A stretch of DNA of 64,000 nucleotides from Rhipicephalus microplus (GCF_043290135.1 NC_134701.1:100456702-100520701), one strand, 5' to 3'. Positions 10,917-22,800 are shown, counted from the stretch's first letter. Notes: generated by a model not told the origin, from the letters alone. Made by a program: numbers and translations.

Positions 10917-12738
10917 TCATTGTCTGCAGGGGGCAGTCCAAGGGAATCGGGTGGTTGCACTGTAGTAGTTCGCTCGGGTTTCAGAGGGGGGCCGTGTTCG
11001 CTGTGGCTCCTGCTCCTCAGACGGCGGTGGTTCCACTCTTGGCACAGGAGGTGCAAAAGGCACTAGGTGACGCCGGTTGCGCTGGAGGACGCCACCCTGC
11101 TCCGTTTCCACGACATAACTTCGTGGTCGGCGTGCTGGGCTAAGCACTTTAGCCCAGCACGCCGACCACGAAGCTTTGACCTGATCACTTTGACCTGAGC
11201 ACTTTAGCTTTGACCTGATCAGGTCGTACCCAGACACACTGGCCTGTTCGGAGCGATGACAGATCTTGAGCTCTGTGATGCCTGTTAAAGTCAGCGGCCT
11301 GTTTCTGCTTGTAGGCTGCATCTTTTCTCCTCACGTCTTTCCTCGACGGCCAGTGAGGACATAACTGGGAGTCCTGTTTCGGCACTTTGGTTCGGAGTTG
11401 TCGTCCCATCAAGAGCTGGGCCGGGCTGAAGCCATCGACTCCGGGGGTGTCCCGGTAGCTGAGCAAGGCCAGCTGAGGGTCTGTTGCTTTGCGAAACAAC
11501 TCCTTGATGGTCCTGACCATTCTCTCCGCCTCTCCGTTCAATTGCGCATAGTGCGGGCTGCTGGTGACGTGGTCAAAGCCGTAAGATGCCGCCAATGCTG
11601 CAAACTCGCGTGAAGAGAACGGTGGACCGTTGTCTGATCTGACTTCTCGCGGAATCCCATGCCGGGCAAAGATGCTTTTCAGAACGTCGATGACTGCCTG
11701 AGCCGTTGTGCTCCGCAGGGTTACAACTTCAGGGTACCTGGAGTAGTAGTCCACCACAAAGATGAATGTCTGGCTGCGGAGGTGGAACAGGTCCACGCCG
11801 ACAAGTTCCCAGAGACGTCCAGGTAGGACTGTGGAGACCAGGGGCTCTGCATGGCTCACCCGAGTGGAAGCACATTGCTCGCAGTTAGTTACCAGAGAGG
11901 CAATGTCTGCCGAAATGCCAGGCCACCAAATGGACTCTCGAGCTAGAGCTTTCGTCCTGTTGATGCCTTGGTGTCCTTCGTGCAACAGCGTCAAAACAGC
12001 CGGCCGAAGAGAATGCGGGATGACCATCCTGGCGCCTTTCAGTAGAACACCGTCGCAGACAGAGAGCTCATCAGCTGCTGAGGCATACTGGGAGAAGTGC
12101 AGTGGCAGTTTGGACTTCTGTGGCCAACCATTCTGGCAGAAGGAGGTGAGGCCTCTGCATTCGCCATCGGACTCTTGTGCTTGTCGCACGTCCACTGGGT
12201 TTAGTGGCAAGGCTTGTGACATGCCGCTGACCACTTGAGCTGCAAACAATTCCACGGTGTCCAGGGGGAGGGACGCCGTCTGGGCGATGCGTGACAAGGT
12301 ATCTGCCGTAGCTAACAGCTTTCCTGGCACGTGGAGCATTCGGAACTGGTATCGCATGGTCTTTAACCTGAGCCTCTGTATGCGACGCGGCAGCATGTCC
12401 AGCTCCATCTTGCCGAAGAGAGAAACGAGTGGTAGGTGATCTGTCTCAACATCGAAGGTGATGCCGCGGACGAATTCGTCAAACCGTTGGATAGCCCATG
12501 TTGTTGCCAACGCTTCCTTTTCCGTCTGGCTGTAACGCTGCTCTGTCTCTGTCATTGATCTCGAAGCAAAAGCAACTGGGCGGCGCTCTCCAGAGGGCTG
12601 TGTCTGCAGCAAGACTGCGCCCAGTCCGAATGAGCTTGCGTCAGCCGAAACTGTGGTGGCGTATGATGGATGGTACTTGGCCATGCAACGGTCTGATGTC
12701 AGGAGTTCCTTGATTTTCTCGAATGCAGCATTTTGTTA
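10917..12738 (-). pseudogene. pol: Gy4 pol C-terminal half: RNase H and integrase
   Basis: The long open part (11185-12684, 499 codons) encodes RNase H ('VSADASSFGLGAVL', 'QTEKEALA', 'TDHLPL', 'ATADTLSR') and integrase. The integrase has a zinc finger ('LLHEGHQGINRTKALARESI' ... 'CEQC'), a core with 'LVGVDLF', 'VDYYSRYPEV', 'VRSDNGPPFSS' and 'LNGEAERMVRTIK' (D, D and E all present), and a terminal 'VWVRP' module. After VWVRPDQ the frame is diverted by an inserted hairpin segment. The native end resumes in another frame with 'RPRSYVVETEQGG' and runs to about 10917. Catalytic residues are intact, but the rest of pol is not. Confidence 0.88.
11119..11173. repeat. 25-bp perfect hairpin inside Gy4 pol
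   Basis: Arms 11119-11143 and 11149-11173 are exact inverted copies around the 5-base centre gcact. Next to it (11174-11225) short blocks such as 'tttgacctga' recur three times. In the coding frame this segment is an insertion between VWVRPDQ and RPRSYVV. Confidence 0.9.
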
Positions 12739-12846
12739 ATGCTGCCACACCCAAGTCGCAGACTTGTTTAGAAGTGCTCTGATGGGAGCAGTGACCTCTG
12801 AGATGCAACGCGAAATCCGGGCAAGATGGTTCACCATTCCGAGCAG

Positions 12847-13835
12847 TCACCGGACACCTGCGATGTCGGTTGGAGTCTCCATGGCTTTGATTGCTTCGAC
12901 CTTGTCTGGACTTGGCCTGATGCCTTGTGCTGAAACGATGACTCCTAGGAAGGAGACTTCGGAGACACCAAAACGACACTGGTCCTGGTTCAACGTGAGG
13001 CTTGCTTTTGCAAGGCGAGACAGCACCTGGCTCAGTCTGGCATCGTGCTCCTCGCGGGTGCGCCCAAAGACCAGAATGTCGTCTATCATATTGGCGACTC
13101 CTTCCTGGCCCTCCAGGATCCTGGCCATCTGTTTTTGGAAGTACTCCGGCGCGGAGGCGATGCCAAAGGGGAGCCGGCAGAAGCATTATCGGCCAAATGG
13201 GGTGATGAACGTTGTGAGCTCTTGGGAGTCTGCAGATAGTTTAACCTGATGAAAACTGGCTGTTGCATCCAGTTTGGAGAAAACTGTTGCGTCGCCAAGG
13301 AGGCCAAGGACTTGCTCTACCGTTGGTAGGATGTGGCGTTCCCGAAGGACAACCTTGTTAAGCTGAGTCAAGTCAACGCACAGCCGGTAGGAACCATCGG
13401 CTTTCCGTACTACAACGAGACCAGAGCACCACGGGGTTAGGTTGTCGACCCTGCGGATCACGCCTCATTCCGCCAGTTTGTCAAGCTCGTGACGGACGAC
13501 CTCGCGTAGCGGGATGGGAATCCTGCGAGGCACACTTAGGGAGAAGGGTACGGCGTCGGGTCTCAGAAGGATAGTGTACTCGTCCTTGAGGGTGCCCAAT
13601 CCCTGGAAGAGCTCAGCACGCAATGTTGCTTTCGAAGTCTGAAGTTCGTCGAGAAACTTTACAACTTCTAGAGCTTGAAGCGCCGGCAGTCCAAGAAGAG
13701 GTACGGTGGGAGACTGGATCACGTACAAGCGCTGAGAGCTCATTTTCCCGTGCCACCAAAGTCTCGCCATGTACGAACCCAGCACGCGCCGCGGCTGACC
13801 GCCAGGTCCAGTGAGCCGGCTGTTGAGGTGTCGAG
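12847..13835 (-). pseudogene. pol: Gy4 protease end and reverse transcriptase (broken)
   Basis: Three frames carry one RT. 13465-13785 covers the pre-RT region ('VPLLGLPALQAL', 'LFQGLGTLKDEY', 'VPRRIPIPLREVV'). 13186-13461 has RT motifs 'WCSGLVVVRKADGSYRLCVD' and 'FSKLDATASFHQVKLS'. 12847-13128 has the catalytic 'NMIDDILVFG' and 'LNQDQCRFGVSEVSFLG'. A stop at 13465 follows 'HELDKLAE', and a second break lies near 13186 in the FGR/CRLPFG region. The frame also shifts near 13810 at the protease-RT transition. RT is clearly inactive. Confidence 0.85.
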
Positions 13836-14795
13836 CTTGGCCGGCAATGCAGGGAAGTCGCTCGGAACGGCGGACACCTCGGCTCCGGAATCGACCTTGA
13901 ACTGCGCTGTGTAGTTGTCAACGGTGATGTCGACGAACTTTGCCGCGGTGGGCGTCCCGACAGCCTGTAGCTGAATGGAGCCGAGCTTCTGTTTTGCCTG
14001 CCGCGCGCGGCACACCTCCGCAAAGTGTCCTTTCTTTTTGCAGAAGTTGCAGACGGAGTTTCGAGCAGGGCAGTTAGAACGTGGATGTGGCGCGCGGTCG
14101 CAGAATTCACATGTTGACGGCTGGCAGGAGCGCTCTGCTTTCCGCGGGGGCGAAGGCCGCTTATCGTAGTTGCGGCGGCGAGAGGCGAACTTCTTAACTC
14201 GTACGGCGTCGAGGTGTAGCTCGCGGGAGTGCTCTGCGCAGTTTTGAGGCAACGTTTTTTCTTTGTCGGCGTCTTCTGATTGACGGGCCTGCATCCATGC
14301 TTCTTTGAGCGTCAATTTCGCGTTCCGGCAAAGCTGGTCCGAAAGGCGCGAGTCGCGGAGGCCCGCGACGAATCTATCGCGTATAAGCTTTCGCTCCACC
14401 TCAGCTGACGAATAGTTGCACCGCTTCACCATTCTACACAGTTCGGCGTAGTAGGCGTCGACGCTCTCGTCGGGTAACTGAACACGCCGGTGAAAGCGCG
14501 ACGACTCGTACAGTTCATTCGCCGGATGCACGAAGTGGTCGGTGAAGCTAGCGGCAACCGCTTGAAATGAGGCGAGTGATGCGGTGTCGAGCGAGAACGT
14601 CTCCAGAAGTGGGCGGGCCTCCGGCCTCGTGCAGTACAACAACGAGCATACCTGCATGTCGCCGGATGCTTGAGTCAGGCCGGAAACGACGGCGTAGTCC
14701 TCGTAGCGGCGAAGCCATGCTGGCCAGGTTCCCGGATTCACAAAGTCGAACGGTGCGGGCGGCTGGAGGTTAAGGCTGAGCTTATTCGGCGCCAT
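13740..14795 (-). pseudogene. gag: Gy4 gag and protease start
   Basis: The start is placed at the ATG at 14795 (MAPNKLSLN), 43 bases inside the primer site; the open frame also extends back into the LTR, which is not expected to be coding. The capsid region includes 'FDFVNPGTWPAWLRRYEDY' and 'LIRDRFVAGLRDSRLSDQL'. Two zinc knuckles, CEFCDRAPHPRSNC and CNFCKKKGHFAEVC, lie at about 14110-14025. The protease motif 'FKVDSGAEVSAVP' (DSG in place of DTG) is at about 13890. The frame then shifts and ends at 13740 with a non-native tail. Gag itself looks complete. Confidence 0.85.
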
Positions 14796-14837
14796 CGTCG
14801 TGCGGTACGGGCGAGTTCGGGATGAGGGGGCGTTACG

Positions 14838-14855
14838 CAGCCACTTCTGACACCA
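14838..14855 (-). other. Gy4 primer binding site, tRNA-Leu type
   Basis: The minus strand reads tggtgtcagaagtggctg, touching the 5' LTR. It complements the ACTTCTGACA-CCA end typical of tRNA-Leu. Confidence 0.75.
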
Positions 14856-15038
14856 TGTCTTGTGGCTGGTGCCGAGCCAGCGTGGCAGAGAACGAGCGGA
14901 GAGAGACGATACGCACGACAGCTGCTCAGCTAACGAAAAGGGCCCTCCCACTTTATTCGAGGCAGAATATGTACCATCTCAGGGGCGCCACCTGCTAAGG
15001 CAGCCGAACTCAATGACTGAAGGGTGGCGACCTCTACA
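14856..15038 (-). repeat. Gy4 5' LTR
   Basis: 183 bp, starting tgtcttgtgg and ending cctctaca. About 4% different from the left copy, so the insertion is not recent. Minus-strand AATAAA at 14957-14952. Confidence 0.92.
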
Positions 15039-15964
15039 GAAACAATGAAATTTTGTCTTGTTTGTTCATAGCTTGGAATACATGAAACATACCCACTCTG
15101 GGAAATTGGCCAAGAAAAGAGATAGTATCCTTTGAAAGGTAACTGCATTATGGCTTACAAAAAAAGAAAAGAAAAAGATGCAGAACGAAGATATAACATA
15201 AAAAAACAAAAATTCGGAGAGTGAGGAACCATAACAAAAAAATAATCACTACTCTATTAACCATACCTTGACTTTGGGAGCCTACCAGAAAGCTGAGTTT
15301 TACAAACCCAATTAATTTTGGATGTATGTCTCATACTTATTCAAATTTTATGAATTACTTCCCCACTATTTTAGGGGGTGTTTGAGAAAGTACGCCTTAT
15401 GTTGAAATACGTTTAGCGTATTGAATGAAAAAACACACTGCATCAAATCCATCTTTGTGGCGATTTCACAGAAGACAAGCACCAAAATTTAAAATGGTTT
15501 CCGTGGTTAAATTTAAATCTAGCTTCACTAACGGAATAGCTAGAATTATTTCCCCAATTACTGCGTAGTTGTGACATGAGACAAAATAATGTTCAATAGT
15601 ATACAATTCTTCGCAGAACTGACAAAAAGTGGAGTATGTAAGGCCAGCTCTGTGTAAATATAAAAATTAAAGGGGGAAGACGACACTGAAATCTGGAGAA
15701 AATAACTTCGAGTTTTTTTCAACGACTCCACTTACATAGCCATGGAAATTTGAGGTGCTGATAATCTGTCCATTTTGTAATATATTACAAACATTTTGTA
15801 AAAAACCATACACTGTTTTCATTGATATCCTTTACTGGACTGCCCCTCAAGTGCCAGTCACAGTGTTGGTATGATCCGCTACAATGTTGTGTACCTCCAG
15901 AAATAGTTTATGCGCATATTTTAAATATTTTAGAACTCCTGCTTGCGGAATTCTCAGGAAGCGA
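15039..15964. other. AT-rich stretch without a gene
   Basis: The sequence just after Gy4 continues the DNA interrupted at 10611. It contains 'tacccactct...ggccaag', similar to 10555-10580, but no family could be named. Confidence 0.5.
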
Positions 15965-16590
15965 TGGTATGCGGATGTAAATTAAAATTTAGTAGGTTCA
16001 TTTTGATAATTACTCCAGCCTACATACTACGAACCATTTAACTCCACTTGACGAAAATCTAATAGTGGTAGTTTCATTACCTGCATGGCTAGCAAGGAAA
16101 CTAAAGTGAAAAAATTGGGTGCAGTTAAAAGTTGTCTCTATGGCCATCGGCTTCCTGCAATATCAAGACTTGGCCGGTATTGTATACTGTTGCAGCCGTT
16201 TGAAGGCTAATAATACCCCTACTTTGAAATAGCACACTGTGTACTGGGTAATATCCTTAGATATAAACAAAAAAATTACGGTCTGCAGATGTAAATTAAA
16301 AATTTAGTAGGATGAATTTGATAATTACTTCAGCCTACATACTACGAACAATGCAACTACAATTGACGAAAATGTAACAGTGGTAGTTTCATTACCTGCA
16401 TGACCAGCAAGGAAACTAAAGTGAAAAAATTGGGTGCAGTGAAAAGTTGTCTCTATGGCCACCGGCCTCCTACAATATCAAGACTTGGTCGGTATTGTAT
16501 ACTGTTGCAGCCGTTTGAAGACTAATAATACTCCTACCTTGGAATAGCACACTGTGTACCGGTTAATAGCCTTAGAACTTACAAAAATTT
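15965..16590. repeat. 314-bp tandem repeat, two copies
   Basis: 15965-16278 and 16279-16590 align along their whole length with an offset of about 314. Shared blocks include 'taattact.cagcctacatac', 'gcaaggaaactaaagtgaaa' and 'tgtatactgttgcagccgtt'. They look roughly 90% identical by eye. No open frame of note. Satellite-like or a duplicated unknown transposon. Confidence 0.85.
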
Positions 16591-16888
16591 GGATGTTTTG
16601 TACACATCGCCATTTGTACTTTTATATATGTGTGTTATCCTCTAGCACAAAATTTTTACTTGAAAGTAAACGACAGCACTAATGATAGTCTAAATTTCTC
16701 CTAAGAGTGTCACAATTCTTGCAAAATACAGTATTGGTATTGTAACGAGGGAATTGACTTCTTTGCAAGATAAGTTCACCAATGCTTAGCACCGCACAAG
16801 GGACAAGACGGTCATGCCCACAACGGCTCGCCGCTTGCTCACGCTTCTTCCTACTCTTCTTCACTTCGGGAGACTTGTCGCGCAACTA

Positions 16889-17010
16889 TATTAAATATAT
16901 TATGGTTGCTTAACGTCCCAATACAACCATACTATCATGAGAGACGCCGTTGTGAAGGGCTCCATAATCTTTGACTATATGAAGTTGTTTTTTTTACGTG
17001 CGCCTAAAGC
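16889..17010 (-). mobile_element. Ruka-like SINE, 3' part, decayed
   Basis: Read on the minus strand: 'gcacgtaaa', 'ggagcccttcacaacggcgt', 'tctcatgata', 'ttgggacgttaagcaacc'. These match the 3' half of the other SINE copies. The tRNA-like head is absent or too decayed. Confidence 0.65.
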
Positions 17011-17429
17011 AGATGGACATCAAGCGTTTTTGATTCGATTGCTCAACTCAGTTGCAGAGTTTTTATGCATCTGGTGACGTAAGTGTTATGTTGTTACAAT
17101 CATTCTTAGCTCAATAAAACTATCAAGATATACCTTTCTTACGTTGAGGAATTTCAGGAATGGAATTGACCTGCTGGCTATTCCCGGGTTTTTTACTCTA
17201 ACTAATTGAGGAGATTGGAATTGGAATGAATTGGAGATGTCCAATCTGCAGCACTGTTGCGGACATCGCACCCCGTTACAGCAAAAAAATGCAATCTATT
17301 GCAACTTACCGTACAATGTTTTGCGAAGAGCCGTCTAGTTGGCATCGATGCCGACATAGCACGCCTGGACTTTGAAGCAATAAGACCCCGAATGCAACCA
17401 AACAAATCCGCCAACCCGGTGTTTCTGGG

Positions 17430-17640
17430 GAGTCAGAAACACCGCTGGCGGCTGGATTTTGCCGCCAGCGTCGGCGTTGACTTCATGTACCATATATGTA
17501 TACGTATGTATATATGTGAAAACTCAAGAAAGAAAGAAATTCCAGAAAAAAAAACACTCCGGCACGCGCAACTGAACGTGGGACCTCTGCGTCGTGAATG
17601 CGAGGTGTTAATCACTGGGCCACCCCAGAGAATGTTCTGA
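17430..17640 (-). mobile_element. Second tRNA-headed SINE type (candidate)
   Basis: On the minus strand an A-box-like 'tggcccagtgattaac' (about 17620) is followed about 40 bases on by a B-box-like 'ggtcccacgttcag', then a body with 'ctggaatttctttctttctt' and an AT-rich 'atatacatacgtatac' stretch. The layout is that of a tRNA-derived SINE different from the Ruka-like one. It is not a functional tRNA: there is no foldable anticodon arm and no acceptor pairing. Confidence 0.5.
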
Positions 17641-17852
17641 ACCATTCAAACGGCAAGCTATTTATACCTACGACTTACCGCTGCTGTGTTTTTGGCAGTA
17701 CCAGAAAGATTGTGCAATGAGCGCACGTTGCCACATCACGCAGCAGCGCCCACTCTAATCTCCTACGCCTAGTTTGCCCGGCCTAGTGAAGGGGAGCTAT
17801 GCTCCTCGCGCGCCCTTATCTCGCGGTGGCGAAGAGGAAAGGATCGTACCCT

Positions 17853-18149
17853 TTAGCTGGCCTCGGGCTTTACGTGAAACGATTCTGCTGTAGTTGCCGG
17901 GCACGCAAAGGTAACAAAATCATCGCAGTCTCCGTTCGCGAGAAGCGCGCGCTTTTCTGAATCAGCGAAGTAACAAATGAGACGGTATTCGCGTGCAGCC
18001 GTACCTGTCAGTACGTTTCGTGCGTAATTGTGTTCGAGAAAAGCGGCGCACGTTTCAATCTGCCTTCCATTCTGCGCTTGACTTTTCAAAATTTTGCCAT
18101 CGCGTTCATTGCTGCACTTTTGAGGCAATGTTGTAGCTTTTTTTTTCAA
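17853..18149 (-). CDS. Unknown 98-codon coding-like repeat
   Basis: Open frame starting MKKKATTLPQKCSNERDGK and ending HVKPEAS. No family was recognised. It contains four cysteines and a hydrophilic N-terminal half. The important observation is that about 170 bases of it recur in decayed form at 62690-62870, so it is part of a dispersed repeat and not a single-copy gene. It could be the end of a transposase, an exon of a multicopy gene, or chance. No promoter or splice signals were convincing. Confidence 0.3.
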   Translation of the reverse strand: MKKKATTLPQKCSNERDGKILKSQAQNGRQIETCAAFLEHNYARNVLTGTAAREYRLICYFADSEKRALLANGDCDDFVTFACPATTAESFHVKPEAS

Positions 18150-18179
18150 ATGGACCTTGTTGCCGTGTGGCGGTATTTG

Positions 18180-19613
18180 TTCAGGAACGAGAGATGAGAC
18201 AGTGGCGATGAGCCCGTGCCGAGGTCACAGCTTCATTTGGGATACAGCTGTAGGCAGAGTCGCAGCTGCAGCGTTCAGCAAGGCCCAGAGCTAGTCTGTT
18301 TCGTCACGGTTGGTTGTCGCGCGCACTCGGGCACTGATGTACGACAGATAGAATGTAGCGTGCGCGAACTACGGCCAGTCCAATGGGTCTAAATGTACGT
18401 ATATGTTCCTGCTGGTGGGAATGTCGACAGGGAGTGCGGTCCACCCAGGTAGTGTGTCGACGGTGCTGGTACCATCACTTGCGGTGGCCCACTACCGGCT
18501 GCGGTGGCTGCACGGTCTGCCGAATAGGGTGCGCACAAGTTTAATGTCGAGCGCTCTCTACAGACGAAGTGCGACTTGGCTTAGCGTGATGACGAGCCGA
18601 CACAGACAGTGCCGGTAGGTGTTTGTTGCTGCCCTTTGACGACGTGTAATGCGTAGGAGTATGCCGATTAAACGACGCGGTGTTCCAACGAGAGCCGACA
18701 TTTGGCGACGCCAGGTCAAGTGGCCGGTCTGTGGCGTCACAGTTGTTGGGGGCCCTTGATGGCGTTGAAATTCTCAAGCCCGTTGCGGTGCGTCAGATGG
18801 GTGGTCTACCTGCATGCCTGTTAGGGCATACAAGGTCTGTTCTACTTGTGGTAAGGCAGTAGGGCGGTCCTCGAGAGTTTCGGTGATCGTCGTAGCATCA
18901 TGCACGTTCAGTCGTAAATGGTTATGGGATTTAACGTCTCCTGCCGGGGGCTTCGAAGACGATGGCTGTCACTGGTGGCAAGATGCGCACAGTGTCAAGG
19001 TCGATAAGAAGTCACGTTTGTTGTACATTTTGGATGGCGTAATCTCCGCGATTAGGAGGCCAATAATAGGTAAAGGGATGCCTGCTTCCGACACAGAGGC
19101 GTGCGGCAAGGTAGCTGTGTGTAGTCTGGTGTGGCCACGGGGTCGCATGCTGTCAATGTCCCGGGAGACATGCAGGACGCCGGTACGTAAGACAAACTAT
19201 CATACGCGGACTCCGGGGCGTGTTGCCAGCTTGCCGTCATAGAGCCTGACTTGTTATAAGTGTCGTGGGCTTCCGTAGTCGGGTAAGACGTATTGTTGCT
19301 AGGCATTCCTTGGGAGCCATCAGCCGATGAGGTCGACGACACGCACCTCATGGCGCACTGGTCGATAGCAGCACCAACATACTGAACCTCTTCGGGTGGG
19401 CAGTGGGGCATAGAAAATTGCTTCGCTAGAGGTCGAATGTGAGGTTGGAAGTGACGTAGTTGTAGTCGAGCTATTGAGATCACGCTCATTAGTGAGCTGC
19501 AGACCACTTGGTGTCGTGCGCTGCGACGCAATGGCAACCCCGACGTCGCGAGACCACAGAAGCGGGTCGTACGTGAAGCCGCAGAAGGTGAGCAGCGCAG
19601 TGCATAGGGCGTC
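18180..19613. other. GC-richer stretch, no recognised gene
   Basis: It has open frames on the minus strand (19052-19615 is 187 codons) but no known domain. It is the target region of the Gy2 insertion, and continues at 24886. The higher GC and long frames could mean an old, unrecognised element. Confidence 0.4.
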
Positions 19614-19617
19614 ATAT
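19614..19617. repeat. Gy2 target site duplication (left)
   Basis: ATAT just before the left LTR; ATAT also follows the right LTR at 24882-24885. Confidence 0.7.
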
Positions 19618-19769
19618 TGTCACAATGCAGAAACAGCAGCAGTCGAATCCAGGAAACTCACTTTAATTGTATTAGAATACTGGCAAACTGATCGGGAGAG
19701 AACCTCGTCTTCTTCACTCGCTGCGCGTGTTCTTCGTTGTCCTCTTCGCGCTGCATATTCAATGTGGCA
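19618..19769 (-). repeat. Gy2 3' LTR
   Basis: 152 bp, plus strand begins tgtcacaatgcag and ends caatgtggca. Identical by eye to the other LTR. Confidence 0.95.
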
Positions 19770-19786
19770 TTTGCCCCCCTCCAGAG
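19770..19786 (-). other. Gy2 polypurine tract
   Basis: The minus strand reads ctctggaggggggcaaa up to the LTR edge. Confidence 0.8.
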
Positions 19787-19841
19787 AGCAGCGTCCCGAT
19801 GCTCTTCTACAAAAGACGGTGTAGTAGATGTATGGTGTAAG

Positions 19842-22800
19842 TCAGTCCGAAAAGTAGGGCTTCATTCGCACAACATGCACGATTTCTGGTTTTTGCTGGC
19901 GAGTTGTCGAGGGGTTGTCAGGAACGACCACGTAATTAACGTCACTCAGGCGTTGTAAAACTGTGTAGGGGCCAAAATACTTCTTCAGCAATTTTTCAGA
20001 CAGTCCCCGGCGGCGGATAGGACTCCATACCCAAACTTTGTCGCCGGCCCGATAGACGACATGTCGGTGTCGCAGATTATAACGTTGGGCGTCATAATTT
20101 TGCTGCTGGGTGATTCGGACACGCGCAAGCTGCCTCGCTTCTTCTGCTCGTTGGGTAAAAGATGCTGCGTCCAAATCGATGTCATTGCAGTCGTGCAGTA
20201 ACATGGCGTCAAGCATCGTCGTCACTTCACGGCCATGAAGGAGACTGAACGGCGTTCTTCGTGTAGTTTCTTGCTGCGCTGTATTATAGGCGAACGTGAT
20301 GTACGGTAGAATGTCGTCCCAGTTCTTGTGATCCACGTCAACGTACATACTCAACATGTCGGCAATAGTCTTGTTGAGGCGTTCTGTTAAGCCGTTGGTT
20401 TGTGGATGATAGGAAGTGGTTTTCCGATGGGCGGTTCCACTGAGCTCAAGCACCGTCTTCAGGAGCGTGGCCGTGAAAGCGGCACCTCGATCCGTTATTA
20501 TGATTGTTGGAGCACCGTGCCTCAGGACGATATTTTCTACGAAGAATCGTGCGGTTTCAACGGCGGTGCCACTTGACAAAGCCTTTGTTTCGGCATAGCG
20601 CGTAAGATAATCAGTGGCGACTATTACCCACTTGTTGCCAGCATGGGAAGTCGGATATGGTCCAAGGAGATCCATTCCAATTTGGGCAAAAGGTGCCGTG
20701 GGCACTTGAATTGGTTGTAATAGCCCAGCTGGTTTTAACGGTGGCGATTTTCGTCGTTGGCAATCGAGGCACGTGCGCACGTAATGCTTCACAATAGCTG
20801 GAAGTCTTGGCCAGTAGTATTTCTGTTGGATTCTGGCCAATGTGCGTGTGTATCCGAGATGACCAGACGTTGGCTCATCGTGGCAAGCACAAAGTATCTC
20901 CTCACGAAGTGACGTCGGAACGACAAGTAGGTGGGTACTTCCTCTGGGAGAAAAGTTCTTCTTATAGAGAACACCACTACGTAAGCAGAATGACGGCAGG
21001 CTCCTTGCAAATCTTCTAGGGACGGTTGTTGTCCGGCCATTCAAAAATTCAATAAGAGGAAGCAACTCACTGTCTTCTTTCTGCTTGCACAAAATCGTAG
21101 TGGTGTCAACGACTCCTACAAACGCCATACTGTCATCTTCGTTGTCCTCTTCGCGCTTTATCGGTGACCTTGATAAGCAATCGGCGTCGGCGTGCTGCCG
21201 TCCGGACTTATACACGACCGTCATATCAAACTCTTGGAGGCGTAAGCTCCACCGTGCGAGCCGACCAGACGGGTCTTTCAAGTTGGTCAGCCAGCAGAGG
21301 GAATGATGGTCGCTGACTACGTGGAAGGAACGGCCATAGAGGTACGGACGAAACTTCATAACCGCCCATACGACAGCAAGACACTCTTTTTCCGTTGTGG
21401 AGTAGTTGGACTCGGCGCGGGAAAGCGTCCTACTAGCATATGCGATCACACGCTCGGCTGAGTCTTGCCACTGGACGAGTACAGCGCCTAAACCCACGTT
21501 GCTGGCATCTGTATGGACCATGGTAGGAGCATCCTCATCAAAGTGAGCAAGCACAGGCGGAGTCTGCAGGCGTTGTCGGAGATCGTCAAATGCCACCTGT
21601 TTATCGTCGCCCCATGTGAACGAAACGTCTTCTCTTGTGAGTCGTGTTAACGGCGAGGCTATGTTGGAGAAATTGGCAATAAACCTTCGGTAGTATGCGC
21701 ATAGGCCAAGGAAACGCCTGACTGCTTTCTTGTCTTTTGGTACCGGAAATTTTCTGACGGCCGCAATCTTATCGGGATCAGGTCGAACACCTTCATGGCT
21801 CACCACATGGCCTAAAAATTTAAGCTCCTTGAAACCAAAATGACACTTCTCGGGTTTCAGTGTCAGGCCGGCAGACCTTATTGCCCTAAATACCGATAGC
21901 AGCCTGCTCAGGTGTTCCTCAAATGTTTTTGAAAAAACAATGACGTCGTCCAGATAGACCAGACATGTCTGCCACTTAAGGCCTGACAGAACGGTATCCA
22001 TCAGTCTCTGAAATGTTGCGGGGGCTGAGCACAATCCGAATGGCAAGACTTCAAATTCATAAAGCCCGTCAGGCGTTACAAAAGCCGTTTTTTCTCTATC
22101 TCGCTCGTCGACCTCTATTTGCCAATACCCACTTTTGAGGTCCATTGACGAAAAGTAGCGTGCATACCTCAGCCTGTCGAGTGAATCATCGATGCGCGGT
22201 AATGGGTACACGTCTTTCTTTGTCACACGGTTCAGCTTGCGGTAGTCGACACAAAATCGCAAGCTTCCGTCTTTCTTTTTAACCAGCACTACCGGCGATG
22301 CCCAAGGACTTCTTGACGGCTGGATGACGTCATCATCGAGCATTTTCTTCACTTGTTCCTGGATTGCTTCACGCTCTTTCGGTGCTACGCGGTATGGGTT
22401 CTGTCGTATTGGCCTTGCCGTCTCCTCCGTTATTATCCGATGCTTCGTCAGTGGCGTTTGACTGACCCTCGAGGTCGATGAAAAACAGTCTCTGAACTGG
22501 TGAAGAAGATATACTAGACGCTGTCTCTGCGCTGGTGACAAATCCGAGCTTACGTCAATAGGTGGTGAGGCTGACGTGGCTTGCGGCTCGTCCTGTTGTA
22601 CTACACAGCACTCGCGGATTTCGGTGATCTCGTCGAAGTAGGCGACTGTAGTGCCTTGTGTAATGTGTCGTCGCTCGTTGGTAAAATTCGTCAACAGAAC
22701 CTCTGCTTCACCGCACACAACGTTGACGATACTTCTGGCAATTGCAACACCGCGAGAGAGTAGGAGCGTCAATACTTGTTCAGCGATTCCTTCTCCAGTA

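Larger units (their letters stand above)
10612..15038 (-). mobile_element. Gy4: mag-like Ty3/Gypsy element with both LTRs
   Basis: Complete but inactive LTR retrotransposon, 4.4 kb, read right to left. Two LTRs (184 and 183 bp) differ by about seven substitutions and one indel (about 4%). The 5-bp direct repeat GAAAC flanks it at 10607-10611 and 15039-15043. It has a purine tract, a primer site, gag with two zinc knuckles, protease, RT, RNase H and integrase. Pol is broken by frameshifts and stops in RT and near the integrase end. The double CCHC knuckle and the 'IDDILVFG' RT box suggest the mag clade (inference). Confidence 0.92.

Noticed and set aside
19052..19615. 187-codon minus-strand frame next to Gy2
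   Set aside because: No recognisable motif, unlikely residue mix (Ser, Ala, Thr, Cys rich) in a GC-richer area, and its start lies in the Gy2 target duplication.
19618..19841. Search for an env gene between Gy2 pol and the 3' LTR
   Set aside because: Only 55 bases separate the pol stop from the purine tract, so Gy2 is not an env-bearing (errantivirus-like) element.
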